A stretch of 64,000 nt of DNA from Catenulispora yoronensis (GCF_039531695.1 NZ_BAAAQN010000059.1:13842-77841); one strand, 5' to 3'; positions 1 through 9,065 are shown, counted from the first letter of the stretch. The notes: a model not told the origin generated them from the letters alone. Numbers and translations: made by a program.

Positions 1-29
1 GGGCCGGCCGCGGACGGCGATCGAGGACC

Positions 30-98
30 GAAGACGGCTGAACGACGAGTGAAGCAGACTGAAGACGGCTGAAGACCGGAACAGACCGAAGACGCGAC
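30..98. repeat. purine-rich direct repeats upstream of the ROK regulator
   Basis: The 120 bases before the first gene hold repeated 'gaagacggctgaa'-type units in a purine-rich stretch. No clear -35/-10 pair is visible. It may be the 3' part of a regulatory region that starts outside the window. Confidence 0.4.
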
Positions 99-120
99 TG
101 ACGAAGGAGCCCGCGAGACC

Positions 121-1416
121 GTGGAGTCCGCCTGGAACCGCAGTGTCCTGCGTACCAACAACGAGCGGCTCCTGCTCGACCGGCTGCGCGCCGACGGCGC
201 CACGTCCCGTGCGGAGCTGGCCCGCCTCACCGGCCTGTCCAAGCCGACGGTGTCCACCGCGCTGGGCCGGCTGGAGCACGGCGGCCTGGTCCGCGAGATC
301 GGCAAGCAGGCGGTGGCCGGGCGCGGGCGCTCGCCGGTCCTGTACGAGGCCGACCCGACGGCGGGCTACGCCTTCGGCGTCGACGTGGGGCGCAGCTGGA
401 TCCGCGTGGGCCTGGCGGATCTGGACGGCACCGTGGTGGGCCGCGCCGACGAGCCGAACACTGCCGGGGACGCCGACGGCATCGTCGACGCGATCGTGGC
501 GCAGGCCCGGCGGGCGTGCGCCGAGGCCGGGGTGGAGTGGTCGCGGGTGCTGCACGCGGTGGTCGGCAGCCCCGGGGTGATCGACGCCGCGACCAACGAG
601 CTCCGGTACGCGGTGAACCTGCCGGGGTGGGGCCGGCGCGAGGTCACCGACCGGCTGGCGGCGTCGCTGGACACCCGGTTGGAGCTGCTGAACGACGCGA
701 ACCTGGCGGCGCTCGGGGAGCACGCGGCGGGAGCCGGACGCGGACGGCGGCTGTTCGTGTACTTGCTGGTGGGGACGGGGCTGGGCGCCGGGATCGTGGT
801 CGACGGGCGGCTGTTTCCGGGCTCGCGCGGCGCGGCCGGGGAGATCGGGTACTTGCCCTACGGACCGTATGGCGCGGGCGGTGTGGGTGGCGCGAGCGGC
901 CCCGGCGGTCTGGACGGCGCGAGCGGCACGGACGGCGCGAGCAGCACAGGCGGCGCGGAAACGCAGCACCTGAACCTGGCGGTGAGCAGCCGAGGACTGC
1001 TGGAGGACGCGGCGGCGGCCGACTCCGTGGTGGCGGCGGCGCGAGAGCTCGGGCTGGCGGACACCGACTCGGCGAAGCAGGTGTTCCTGTCGGCGCGGGC
1101 CGGCAGTGAGACGGCGTTGGAGGTCGTGCGGCGGGAGGCGGAACGACTGGCGCTCGCCGTCGCGGCCATCTCGGCGGTCATCGACCCGGAGCTCGTGGTG
1201 CTGGGCGGCGGGATCGGGGACAGTGCCGACCTGTTGTTGGAGCCGCTGCGGACGGCACTGCACCGGATGACACCGTTGGTGCCGGAGTTGGCAGCCTCGG
1301 AGCTGGGCGCGAACGCGGTGCTGCAAGGGGCGTTGGCTTCGGGGGTGGGGACGGTGCGGCGGCTGGTTTTCGAGGCCTGGCAGGGGGCTCAGGAGCCCAC
1401 GGGGGTGGAGGGGTAG
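121..1416 (+). CDS. ROK-family transcriptional regulator
   Basis: A 431-residue protein with a GTG start preceded by GAAGGAG. Residues about 15-65 form a winged helix-turn-helix (TSRAELARLTGLSKPTVSTAL). The rest is a ROK sugar-kinase-like fold with NDAN and GTGLGAGI motifs and GEIGYLP. ROK repressors (NagC, Mlc, XylR class) bind DNA and respond to a sugar or sugar phosphate. The usual CxCGxxGC zinc site after GEIG is absent and replaced by a Gly/Ser/Ala-rich linker (about residues 245-280). It converges through a small gene on the ABC-transporter/ROK-kinase operon at 1.9-8.9 kb, which it probably controls; that link is inference. Confidence 0.9.
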   Translation: MESAWNRSVLRTNNERLLLDRLRADGATSRAELARLTGLSKPTVSTALGRLEHGGLVREIGKQAVAGRGRSPVLYEADPTAGYAFGVDVGRSWIRVGLADLDGTVVGRADEPNTAGDADGIVDAIVAQARRACAEAGVEWSRVLHAVVGSPGVIDAATNELRYAVNLPGWGRREVTDRLAASLDTRLELLNDANLAALGEHAAGAGRGRRLFVYLLVGTGLGAGIVVDGRLFPGSRGAAGEIGYLPYGPYGAGGVGGASGPGGLDGASGTDGASSTGGAETQHLNLAVSSRGLLEDAAAADSVVAAARELGLADTDSAKQVFLSARAGSETALEVVRREAERLALAVAAISAVIDPELVVLGGGIGDSADLLLEPLRTALHRMTPLVPELAASELGANAVLQGALASGVGTVRRLVFEAWQGAQEPTGVEG

Positions 1417-1484
1417 GGCCGCAAAAGCAGTGCCCTGCTCGGCTCAGCAGCGGCAGCGCACGCCTCGATGCCTATGATCAGGAC

Positions 1485-1760
1485 ATGGCTGGCGATACAC
1501 GACCGGATCTCGGGGAGATCGAGGCTTGCTTCGTCGCGGTGATCGAAGGCCGACTGAGCCGGGACGACGCCGACCGCTGGGCCACACGCTGGCTCCTTGA
1601 CGACTCCCTCGACTGGGACGATTCGGAGCTCTGGGCCCTGGACAAGCTGTCCGGCATCGATCTGCCGAACGGCCCGGCCGGCGGCTACCTGCACGACGAC
1701 AGCCAGGTGCGGTCGTGGCTCCTGGAACTGCGGCAACGCAGCGAGCACCGACACGGCTGA
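1485..1760 (+). CDS. small acidic protein of unknown function
   Basis: A 91-residue acidic protein (many Asp/Glu, several Trp: WATRWLLDDSLDWDDSELWALD). It has no signal peptide or membrane segment. The coding frame fits the local GC bias and the ATG is the first in frame; the ribosome site is weak. I do not recognise a characterised family. It lies 68 bases after the ROK regulator on the same strand and ends before a bidirectional terminator-like hairpin, so it could be co-transcribed with the regulator. Confidence 0.65.
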   Translation: MAGDTRPDLGEIEACFVAVIEGRLSRDDADRWATRWLLDDSLDWDDSELWALDKLSGIDLPNGPAGGYLHDDSQVRSWLLELRQRSEHRHG

Positions 1761-1814
1761 CTCCGCCGCCCCGACGCCGCCCCGACGCCGCCCCGACCAC
1801 GCCCCGACACCGCA

Positions 1815-1845
1815 GCGGGGCCCGGGCCGAAGACCCGGACCCCGC
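1815..1845. terminator. bidirectional terminator-like hairpin
   Basis: Arms at 1815-1826 and 1834-1845 pair over 12 bp with one mismatch around a 7-base loop. It lies between the convergent genes ending at 1760 (+) and 1887 (-) and is followed by no U tract, as is common in actinobacteria. Confidence 0.6.
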
Positions 1846-1886
1846 CTCACAAGACCCGTACCGCAGTGGACGACAGCGTGCCGGCG

Positions 1887-2894
1887 TCAGCCGGCAACCC
1901 CCGCTGCCGCCCGCTGCGCCACATGGCACGCGGTCTCGTGTCCGGGTGCCAGTTCGGTGAGCTTGGGGGTCACCTCGTGGCAGATCGGTTCGGCGAGGGG
2001 GCAGCGGTCGCGGAAGCGGCAGCCGGCCGGGGGGTTGACGACCTTCGGAGGTTCGGCCTTCACCGTGTCGACGTCGACGGTCAGCGGCGCGCGCGGGTCC
2101 GGGACGGCCGACAGCAGCAGCTGGGTGTACGGGTGCTTCGGCTCCTGGAGCACGTCCTCGGTCGGGCCGGCCTCGACGATGTGGCCGCCGTACATCACCA
2201 TCACGCGGTCGCAGACGTAGCGGGCGCTGGCGATGTCGTGGGTGATGTAGAGGAACGACACCCCCTCGCTCTCCCGCAGGTCGGCCATCACGTTCAGCAG
2301 GCCGATGCGGATCGACACGTCGAGCATCGACACCGGCTCGTCGGCCAGGATCAGCTTCGGCCGGTAGGCCAGGGCCTGGGCGAAGCCGATGCGCTGGCGC
2401 TGGCCGCCGGACAGCTCGTACGGGTAGCGCTGGAGGATCTCCGCCGCCGGGTTCAGGCCGACGGCCTCCACCACGCGCGCCGCCTCGGCCCGGCGCTCGG
2501 CCGGCGACAGCTCGGTGCGGTGCAGCTTCAGGCCGCGCATGATGCCGTGGTCGACGCGGTAGGCCGGGTTCAGCGAGGCGAACGGGTCCTGGAAGACCAT
2601 CGGCACCTCGCCGCGGTAGGCCAGCTGCTGCTTGCGGCCGCGCAGCGCGCCCAGGCTCTTGCCCTCGAACCGGATCTCCCCGGAGGTGGGCTTGTAGACC
2701 TGGGCCAGCAGGCGGGCGATCGTCGACTTGCCGCTGCCGGACTCCCCGACCAGCGCCACGATCTCGCGCCGGTTGATGGTCAGGTTCACCTCGTCGACGG
2801 CGTGCAGGTTGTGGCGCGAGAAGCCGCCGCCGATCTTGAAGTGCCGAGTCAGGTCCACGGTGCGCAGCAGTTCGCTGCCGGTCGGCTCGTTCAC
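1887..2894 (-). CDS. oligopeptide/oligosaccharide ABC transporter ATP-binding protein (DppF-like)
   Basis: A 335-residue cytoplasmic ATPase energising import. Walker A is GESGSGKST, the signature LSGGQRQRIGF, and Walker B LILADEP. The C-terminal Opp/Dpp extension carries GCRFRDRCP, which in this family can hold an Fe-S cluster or stabilise the dimer. The GTG start at 2894 overlaps the stop of the preceding ATPase gene as GTGA, so the two subunits are translationally coupled. The open frame runs further upstream but only as a shadow of the neighbour. It is the last gene of the six-gene operon beginning at 8885. Confidence 0.93.
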   Translation of the reverse strand: MNEPTGSELLRTVDLTRHFKIGGGFSRHNLHAVDEVNLTINRREIVALVGESGSGKSTIARLLAQVYKPTSGEIRFEGKSLGALRGRKQQLAYRGEVPMVFQDPFASLNPAYRVDHGIMRGLKLHRTELSPAERRAEAARVVEAVGLNPAAEILQRYPYELSGGQRQRIGFAQALAYRPKLILADEPVSMLDVSIRIGLLNVMADLRESEGVSFLYITHDIASARYVCDRVMVMYGGHIVEAGPTEDVLQEPKHPYTQLLLSAVPDPRAPLTVDVDTVKAEPPKVVNPPAGCRFRDRCPLAEPICHEVTPKLTELAPGHETACHVAQRAAAGVAG

Positions 2895-3895
2895 GACTCG
2901 ATCTCCACTTTCTGCGCCGCCGGCTCGTGCAGCAGGCACCGGGCCTGCACCGCGCCGACCTGGTACAGCTCCGGCTCGTCGACGATGCAGCGGTCCATCG
3001 CGACCGGGCACCGGGGGTGGAAGCGGCAGCCGGTCGGCGGCCGGCCCAGGTTCGGCGGCGCGCCGGGGATGCCGGTCAGCCGCTTCTTCTCGCCGCGGAT
3101 GGACGGGAACGCGTCCAGCAGCCCCTTGCTGTAGGGGTGCGCGGGCGCGTCGAACACCGCCCGCGTGGTGCCCAGCTCGACCACCTGGCCGGCGTACATC
3201 ACCATCAGCCGGTCGGAGAAGTGGCTGACCAGCGACATGTCGTGGGTCACGAAGATCACCGCGAAGCCCAGCTGCTTCTGCAGCTCCTTGATCTGCGCCA
3301 TCAGCGAGCGCTGCGCCACCACGTCCAGGGCCGAGGTGGGCTCGTCCATCACGATCAGGTCCGGCGTGAACAGCAGCGCCATCGCGATCATCGCGCGCTG
3401 GCGCATGCCGCCGGAGAGCTGGTGCGGGTAGGACTTCAGGTGCACCGGGTCGATACCGACCAGTTCCAGCACCTCGGCCGAACGCACCCGGATCTCGGTC
3501 TCGGACCACTTGGCGTGCGCCTTGATCGCGTCCTTGAACTGGTGCCCGATGGTGTGCACCGGGTTCAGGGCGTTCATCGCGCTCTGCATCACCACCGAGA
3601 AGTCCCGCCAGCGCAGGTGGTTCAGGCTCTTGGCGCTCAGCGCGACCAGGTTCTGGCCCTTGAACCACACCTCCCCGGCGGTCACCGAGGCCGGTGGGTT
3701 CAGCAGCTGCGCGATGCCGAACAGCATCGTGGACTTGCCGCAGCCGGACTCCCCGACCACGCCCAGGAACTCGCCCTTGGCCAGCGTCAGGTCCACGCCG
3801 GCGACCGCCGGCACCGACCCGGTCGGGGTGTTGTACTCCACCCAGAGGTTGCGGACCTCCAGCAGCGCGTTCGGATCCGTCGTCGTCTCCAGCAT
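2891..3895 (-). CDS. oligopeptide/oligosaccharide ABC transporter ATP-binding protein (DppD-like)
   Basis: A 334-residue ATPase partner of the downstream DppF-like subunit. Walker A is GESGCGKST, the signature LSGGMRQRAMIAMAL, Walker B LIVMDEPTSALD, and the C-terminal motif GCRFHPRCP. The ATG at 3895 is chosen because GGGAGGTGA lies 8 bases upstream and because it starts just after the permease stop at 3900; a 28-residue upstream extension has no family support. The Opp/Dpp class imports peptides, but family-5 systems beside sugar kinases commonly carry beta-glucosides or other oligosaccharides. Confidence 0.93.
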   Translation of the reverse strand: MLETTTDPNALLEVRNLWVEYNTPTGSVPAVAGVDLTLAKGEFLGVVGESGCGKSTMLFGIAQLLNPPASVTAGEVWFKGQNLVALSAKSLNHLRWRDFSVVMQSAMNALNPVHTIGHQFKDAIKAHAKWSETEIRVRSAEVLELVGIDPVHLKSYPHQLSGGMRQRAMIAMALLFTPDLIVMDEPTSALDVVAQRSLMAQIKELQKQLGFAVIFVTHDMSLVSHFSDRLMVMYAGQVVELGTTRAVFDAPAHPYSKGLLDAFPSIRGEKKRLTGIPGAPPNLGRPPTGCRFHPRCPVAMDRCIVDEPELYQVGAVQARCLLHEPAAQKVEIES

Positions 3896-3899
3896 CGGC

Positions 3900-4895
3900 T
3901 CACTCACCTCCCAGGGCGTCGGCGGGACCGGCCTGGGCCGGGACGGACGGCCGGAGCCGTGCCGCGAGCTGCTTGCCACGCTGCCTCCTCACCGGCCGCA
4001 GAGCCGGGTTGCTGATCTCGTCGAAGGCGTAGTTCATCAGGGCGAAGGCGACCCCCAGGGCCGCGATGCCCAGGGCCGGGGCGATGGCCCACCACTCGGC
4101 GCCGTTCTCCAGCGCCGACTGCGAGTCGGCCCAGTACAGCATCGTGCCCCAGCTGTCCGAGTTCGGGTCGCCCAGGCCGAGGAACTGCAGGCCGGCGGCG
4201 TTCAGCACCGAGAACAGCGCGGCGCCCAGGAAGTTGGCGATGATCAGCGAGATCATCGTCGGCAGCATCTCGAAGACGATGATGTAGGACCGGCGCTCGC
4301 CGCGGACCCGGGCGGACTCCAGGAAGTCGCGGTTGCGCAGCGACAGGGCCTGGGCCCGCAGCTGGTTGGCGCCGTAGGACCAGCCGGTGACCACCAGCAC
4401 GGAGACCATGACGGTCAGCGTGGGCTTGCCGGAGTAGGCGGAGAGCACGATCACCAGCGGGAAGGTCGGGATGACCAGCACCACGTTGGTGATGAAGGAG
4501 ATCACGTCGTCGGCCACGCCGCCGAGGTAGGCCGCGGAGACGCCGACGAACACCGAGATGATGGTCGCCAGTCCGCCGGCCACCACCGCGATGATCAAGG
4601 GCTCGCGGGCGCCGTAGACGAACAGCGCCCACACGTCCTGGCCCAGCGAGGTGGTGCCCAGCCAGTGGTCGCCGGACGGCGGCAGCCGGGGCATGAAGCG
4701 GGCCGGGGCCGTGGGGTCGTCCACATCGGTGAACAGCGACGGGAACAGCGCCATCACCAGCAGGACGAAGAACAGCACAAAGCCGAAGTTCGCCTTGCGG
4801 TTGGACAGGAACGAGCGCCACACGCCGCCGCCGCGCTTCTTGCCGCGGATCGGCGCGGCCGGCGCCTCGGCCGGCTGCGAGAGCAGGGTCGTCAT
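3900..4895 (-). CDS. ABC transporter permease (DppC-like)
   Basis: A 331-residue integral membrane permease. The cytoplasmic N-terminus (MTTLLSQPAEAP...KKRGGG) leads into a first helix (ANFGFVLFFVLLVMALFPSLF). The typical OppC_N segment, a periplasmic loop with HWLGTTSLGQDV, and five further hydrophobic segments follow. The EAA-type loop is near RNRDFLESARVRGERR. It forms the translocation pore with the DppB-like subunit encoded immediately upstream (7 bases between genes). Confidence 0.92.
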   Translation of the reverse strand: MTTLLSQPAEAPAAPIRGKKRGGGVWRSFLSNRKANFGFVLFFVLLVMALFPSLFTDVDDPTAPARFMPRLPPSGDHWLGTTSLGQDVWALFVYGAREPLIIAVVAGGLATIISVFVGVSAAYLGGVADDVISFITNVVLVIPTFPLVIVLSAYSGKPTLTVMVSVLVVTGWSYGANQLRAQALSLRNRDFLESARVRGERRSYIIVFEMLPTMISLIIANFLGAALFSVLNAAGLQFLGLGDPNSDSWGTMLYWADSQSALENGAEWWAIAPALGIAALGVAFALMNYAFDEISNPALRPVRRQRGKQLAARLRPSVPAQAGPADALGGE

Positions 4896-4902
4896 CAGTG
4901 CC

Positions 4903-5892
4903 TCACCCCTTAGCCCGGGTACGCGGGTCGAGCCAGACGGTGAGCAGGTCGCACACCAGGATGGCGCCCAGCACCGCGATCGTGAACAGCAGGAACAGCG
5001 CCTGCATCATCGGGTAGTCGATGCTGTTGACCGCGTTGTACAGCTGGTAGCCCAGCCCCGGGTAGTTGAAGATCCGCTCCACCAGGATCGCGCCGGTCAG
5101 CACGAACCCGATCGACATCGCGAAGCCGGACAGGTTCGGCAGGAACGCGTTGCGCGCGGCGTAGTTGACCATCACCTTGCGGTCCGACAGGCCCTTGGCC
5201 CGGCCCATCCGGATGTAGTCCTCGGCCAGCGTGGTGATCATGTTGTTGCGCATGGTCAGCACCCAGCCGCCGATCGAGGTGATGAGCAGCGTGGCGGCCG
5301 GCAGCAGCGCGTGCTGGAGCACGCTGCCGATGAACCCGGGCGACAAGCCCGGCACGATCGTGTTGTCGTAGTTGAACGACCCGGGCAGCCAGGTGTTGTC
5401 GATCGTGAAGAACAGGATCAGGAACAGGCCGACCACGAAGTACGGCAGCGCCGAGGTGACGACGAACACCGAGGGCAGCACCGAGTCGACGACGCCGCCG
5501 CGGCGCCAGGCCGCGATGGTGCCGACCAGCGAGCCCAGGATGAAGGCCAGCACCGTGGTGATGCCGACCAGGCCCAGGGTCCACGGCAGCGACTGGCCGA
5601 TCATCTTGGACACCGGGGTGCCCAGCGAGCTGCCGCCGGTGGAGACGCCGAAGTTGCCCGAGAGCATGTTGCCCAGGTAGTCCCAGTACTGGCTGAACAC
5701 GTTGGCGTCCGGCTTGAAGCCGTAGGAGGCCAGGATCTGCTTGAGCTGGGCGTCCGGCACCTTGCCGCGGGTGGCGGCCCGCAGCGAGTTGATCGGGCTG
5801 CCGGGCATGAAGTGCGGGAGGAAGAAGTTCAGCGTGAGGGCGGCCCAGAGGGTGAGAAGGAAGAACCCTAGTCGGCGCAGAAGATATCTCAA
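4903..5892 (-). CDS. ABC transporter permease (DppB-like)
   Basis: A 329-residue permease beginning MRYLLRRLGFFLLTLWAALTL, the standard start of DppB/OppB proteins, with PGSPINSL in the first external loop. The EAA-like loop is EDYIRMGRAKGLSDRKV, where the ATPase docks. Six membrane helices are visible. It is separated from the binding-protein gene by a 195-base spacer containing a strong hairpin, so permease levels may be lower than binding-protein levels. Confidence 0.92.
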   Translation of the reverse strand: MRYLLRRLGFFLLTLWAALTLNFFLPHFMPGSPINSLRAATRGKVPDAQLKQILASYGFKPDANVFSQYWDYLGNMLSGNFGVSTGGSSLGTPVSKMIGQSLPWTLGLVGITTVLAFILGSLVGTIAAWRRGGVVDSVLPSVFVVTSALPYFVVGLFLILFFTIDNTWLPGSFNYDNTIVPGLSPGFIGSVLQHALLPAATLLITSIGGWVLTMRNNMITTLAEDYIRMGRAKGLSDRKVMVNYAARNAFLPNLSGFAMSIGFVLTGAILVERIFNYPGLGYQLYNAVNSIDYPMMQALFLLFTIAVLGAILVCDLLTVWLDPRTRAKG

Positions 5893-6024
5893 CCCTCTGT
5901 CCTTTCATTGGCTGGCGAACACGGCGCCGCGGCGGGGCCCGCGGACGCGGGCGGCGGGGGCGGCGGGTGGGCGCGGAAGCGCGGTGGCGAGGCGGCGCCC
6001 CCGGTACGGTCGGGGCGCCGTCCG

Positions 6025-6056
6025 GGTCCGCCAGGGGACCAAACCCCTGGCGGACC
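6025..6056 (-). terminator. intra-operon hairpin between binding protein and permease genes
   Basis: A perfect 13-bp stem (6025-6037 with 6044-6056) around a 6-base loop. It sits between the binding-protein stop (6088) and the DppB start (5892). Such hairpins commonly act as partial terminators or 3' stabilisers that raise binding-protein expression over permease expression. Confidence 0.75.
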
Positions 6057-6087
6057 ATGGTCGATCGGGGACCTCAGGTCCGGCGGA

Positions 6088-7827
6088 CTACTGGGCCGGC
6101 TTGTAGAACAGGTTGAGCAGCACCTGCTCGTTGTCCGGGTAGTTGTAGGCCGCGGGCTGGGCGTACGGGTTGTCCGAGGTCGGCCAGCCGCCGAAGTCCT
6201 TGGTGTTGTACTGGAACCAGTCCACGGACTCGGTGACCGGGATGATCGGGACGTCCTTGATCATGTAGCCCTCGATCTTCTTGATGATGGCCACCTGGTC
6301 GTCGGCGGAGGCGGTGGCGTAGCTGTCGAGCAGCGTGTCCACTTCCTTGTTCTGGTAGCGCTCGAAGTTGCCGGCCGAGGCGGACTGGCCGATCGGCGCG
6401 GTGTTCGCCGAGTGCAGCCACTCGCGCAGCTCGTAGTACGGCGTCGGGCCGCCGGCCGGCTGGCCGACGTAGGCCAGGTCGTAGTCGCCCTTGTAGAGCT
6501 TGTCGTCGTAGGTCTGCATGGTCAGGGAGCTCTCGGTCAGGTTGATGCCGATGCCCTTGAGCTCGTCCTTGATGACCGCGAGCGAGGCGTCCCAGTCGGT
6601 GTAGCCCTGGACCGAGATGACCGTCAGGTTCAACGGGTTCGAGGTCGAGTAGCCGGCGGTCTGCAGCGCCGCCTTGGCCTTGTCCAGGTCCGGCTTGTCG
6701 AACCCGGCCGCGCTGATCGCCGCGGCGTCGTTGTACTTGTCGAAGGTCGGCGTGACGATGCCGGACTGGTTGGCCGGCGGCTGCTGGCCGTCCTCACCGA
6801 TCGCGGAGACCTTCGCCTTGTCGATCGCGTAGGCCAGGGCCTGGCGCACGCCGAGCTGGCTGGTCGCCTTGTGCGAGGGGTCCAGGTTCGGGACCAGCGC
6901 GACGTTCAGGACCGGCGGGGACCAGGTGTGGTTGTCCTGCGACTTGTTCAGGTAGAAGGACTTGATGCCGGTGATGAACTGCGAGCCCCACTGCGCCTTG
7001 CCGCTGGCCAGGTCCTGGTTGGCCGGCTGGTTGTCCAGGTAGGCCGGGTACTCCACGGTCGTGACGTAGGGCTTGCCGGGCTGCCAGTAGCTCGGGTTGG
7101 CCTTGTACTCCATGTTGTTCGGCGTGCACTTGACCGTGTACGGGCCCGAACCGACCGGGTTGGCGTTGGCCCAGGTGTCCGGGTGCGCCGCGGCGTCGCC
7201 GGTGGACCAGATGTGCTGCGGCACGATCGTGACCAGGTTGGCGAACTGGTAGAAGTACACCTGCGCGTTCTGCTTGAACGTCAGCGTGACCTGGTTGCCG
7301 CTGGCCTTGGCCTCGGTCAGGCCGGCGCCGCTCCACAGCGTGTACAGGTCGGTGGCCGGAGCCTGCTTCATCAGGTTGAAGGTGAAGGCGACGTCGTCGG
7401 CCGTCAGCGGCTGGCCGTCGCTCCACTTCACCCCGTCCCGGATGGTGAAGGTGACCGCCGTCTTGTCGGTGTTCCACTGGTAGCTGGACGCCAACATCGG
7501 GGTTTCCTTGGCGTTCTGCAGCGTGTTGATGTAGATCAGCGGCTCGTAGATGAACCCGTTGGCCTCGACGTTGTTGGAGGCGTTGAACGGGTTGAACGCG
7601 CACGGCCAGGTCTGGCCCTGCTCGTTGGAGATCGTCAGGGTGCCGCCCTGCTTGTACGTCTTGGGGGCGGTGGAGGACGACGACGACGAGCTGCCGGAGG
7701 CCGAGCTGGCCGACGTGCCGCCGGTGCTCCCGGAGGTGTCGTTCGTGTGCTTGGTGCTGGAACACGCGCTGGCGGCCAGGCCTATGGAGACGGCCACCGC
7801 GAGCAGCGAGGACTTGCCGTGCCTCAT
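6088..7827 (-). CDS. family-5 extracellular substrate-binding lipoprotein
   Basis: A 579-residue secreted lipoprotein. The signal peptide ends in the lipobox LAASACSS with Cys near residue 22, followed by a Ser/Thr/Gly-rich spacer to about residue 60 and then the SBP_bac_5 fold (GGTLTISNEQGQTWPCAFNP onward). It captures substrate outside the cell and delivers it to the permeases. The ATG has GGAAAGGAAA upstream. Peptide, opine and oligosaccharide binders share this fold. The adjacent ROK kinase and ROK repressor favour a sugar, but the ligand cannot be read from sequence alone. Confidence 0.92.
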   Translation of the reverse strand: MRHGKSSLLAVAVSIGLAASACSSTKHTNDTSGSTGGTSASSASGSSSSSSSTAPKTYKQGGTLTISNEQGQTWPCAFNPFNASNNVEANGFIYEPLIYINTLQNAKETPMLASSYQWNTDKTAVTFTIRDGVKWSDGQPLTADDVAFTFNLMKQAPATDLYTLWSGAGLTEAKASGNQVTLTFKQNAQVYFYQFANLVTIVPQHIWSTGDAAAHPDTWANANPVGSGPYTVKCTPNNMEYKANPSYWQPGKPYVTTVEYPAYLDNQPANQDLASGKAQWGSQFITGIKSFYLNKSQDNHTWSPPVLNVALVPNLDPSHKATSQLGVRQALAYAIDKAKVSAIGEDGQQPPANQSGIVTPTFDKYNDAAAISAAGFDKPDLDKAKAALQTAGYSTSNPLNLTVISVQGYTDWDASLAVIKDELKGIGINLTESSLTMQTYDDKLYKGDYDLAYVGQPAGGPTPYYELREWLHSANTAPIGQSASAGNFERYQNKEVDTLLDSYATASADDQVAIIKKIEGYMIKDVPIIPVTESVDWFQYNTKDFGGWPTSDNPYAQPAAYNYPDNEQVLLNLFYKPAQ

Positions 7828-7958
7828 GCTGGGTTTCCTTTCCGATTCACGGGATGTGGCACCCGAGGGAAGTGGAGCCGGGATGCGATGCGACTAGCTG
7901 GATACTGCGGTGGTGCGAAGTCCCCCGGCCGGCGCCGCCGGCGCGGGGACGGTGGCGT

Positions 7959-8885
7959 CTACAGGGCTGTCGAGGGTTGCGGACGCACCGCGGCGCGGGC
8001 CAGCGTGAGGGCGCCGGCCAGCGGGGCGTCGAACGGGAACGCGGCCTGCACCAGCTCCGGGGGGAACGGCACAGCGGCGTCCAGCGCCCGGCGCAGCGGA
8101 CCGTGCAGGGCGGCCCAGGAGCGGACCATCCCTCCACCGACCGCGATCCGCGCCGGGTCCAGGGCGATGGCGAGGTTGACCAGATGGAAGGCCAGCTCGT
8201 CAGTGAATTCCTTCAGTACCGCGGCCGCGCGCTCGTCGGTGCTCACGGCGGCGAACAGGTCCTTGGCCCCGGTCGCGCCCGGGACCAGCTCCCGAGCCCG
8301 GGCCAGCAGCCCGATGCCGCTGACGCCGTCCTCCAGGATCGACCGCTGCCCGGCGGCGGCGCCGACATCGGCGACCGACCGCAGGTTGTACCCGATCTCG
8401 CCGGAGGCGCCGTTGCGCCCGGCGACGACTTCGCCGCCGGCCACCAGGGCCACCGCCAGACCGGTCCCGAGGTTGAGGTACAGCCCGGGATCGGCGTCCC
8501 TCAGAGCCCCTTCCACGGCCTCCACGCGCGCGGCGGCCTTCACGTCCGTCTCGACCCGGATCTCGGAGTCGGGGAACGCGTCCTGCACTTCCTGGGCCAG
8601 GGCCAGCTCGGCCCAGCCGGGGATGTTCGGGGCCAGATCGACCCCGTTCTCGCGGGGGATCCCGATCGTCGAGACCCCGACGGCCAGGGGCTCCCGCCCG
8701 GGGGCGACCCGCTCCAGCAAGCCGCGGGCGGCCCGCAACCCCCGTGCCAGGGAGGCCTTGCCCCCCTCAGCAGCGTGCGTGGGGACGGTGGCGGTACCGA
8801 GCCGCACAGCCGCGCCGGCCTCGGCGACAGCCATCGCGGTCTTCGTCCCGCCGAAGTCGATCCCCAGCACTACAGGCGTGTCCAA
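7959..8885 (-). CDS. ROK-family sugar kinase
   Basis: A 308-residue predicted glucokinase/N-acetylglucosamine-kinase-like enzyme that phosphorylates imported sugar in the cytoplasm. The N-terminal phosphate-binding motif is GIDFGGTKTA, the second ATP motif LNLGTGLAVALVAGG, and the candidate catalytic base is the Asp of VETDVKAAAR. As in the ROK repressor at 121, the region after GEIGY lacks the CxCGxxGC zinc ligands usual in ROK kinases. It is the first gene of the operon, 131 bases ahead of the binding protein. A possible ROK operator lies about 160 bases upstream. Confidence 0.88.
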   Translation of the reverse strand: MDTPVVLGIDFGGTKTAMAVAEAGAAVRLGTATVPTHAAEGGKASLARGLRAARGLLERVAPGREPLAVGVSTIGIPRENGVDLAPNIPGWAELALAQEVQDAFPDSEIRVETDVKAAARVEAVEGALRDADPGLYLNLGTGLAVALVAGGEVVAGRNGASGEIGYNLRSVADVGAAAGQRSILEDGVSGIGLLARARELVPGATGAKDLFAAVSTDERAAAVLKEFTDELAFHLVNLAIALDPARIAVGGGMVRSWAALHGPLRRALDAAVPFPPELVQAAFPFDAPLAGALTLARAAVRPQPSTAL

Positions 8886-8904
8886 GCGCCCTCCCTAAGC
8901 CGGC

Positions 8905-8981
8905 CTCATTGCTCATTGCTCTGTTGCTCTGTGCTTGGTGCGGTGGTGCGGTGGTGCGTCGTGCGGTGGTGCGTGGTGCGG
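8905..8981. repeat. short tandem repeats in the ROK kinase leader
   Basis: Two short repeat tracts: 'ttgct(c/ct)' units at about 8910-8930 and 'gcggtggt' units at about 8939-8980. They occupy the 5' leader of the ROK-kinase operon. No gene is visible in 8886-9303. Confidence 0.6.
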
Positions 8982-9042
8982 GAACCGGCGAAGCCGCCAT
9001 CCGGGAGTGATCCCCGGTTCGGCGGCAGTACGTCGCGAGTTC

Positions 9043-9065
9043 GTCAGTAAAGTAAACTAAATAAT
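9043..9065. promoter_or_regulatory. candidate ROK-repressor operator / AT-rich promoter island
   Basis: An AT-rich island (tcagtaaagtaaactaaata) in otherwise GC-rich DNA. The partial dyad AGTaaagtaaACT resembles the AGTAAA/TTTACT boxes bound by actinobacterial ROK repressors such as XylR/Rok7B7. It lies between the ROK-kinase operon (start 8885) and the divergent small gene at 9304. Binding is inferred, not shown. Confidence 0.5.

Noticed and set aside
5908..8898. 996-codon plus-strand open frame
   Set aside because: It is the GC-rich antisense of the binding protein and ROK kinase genes; low-complexity Arg/Val composition and no family match.
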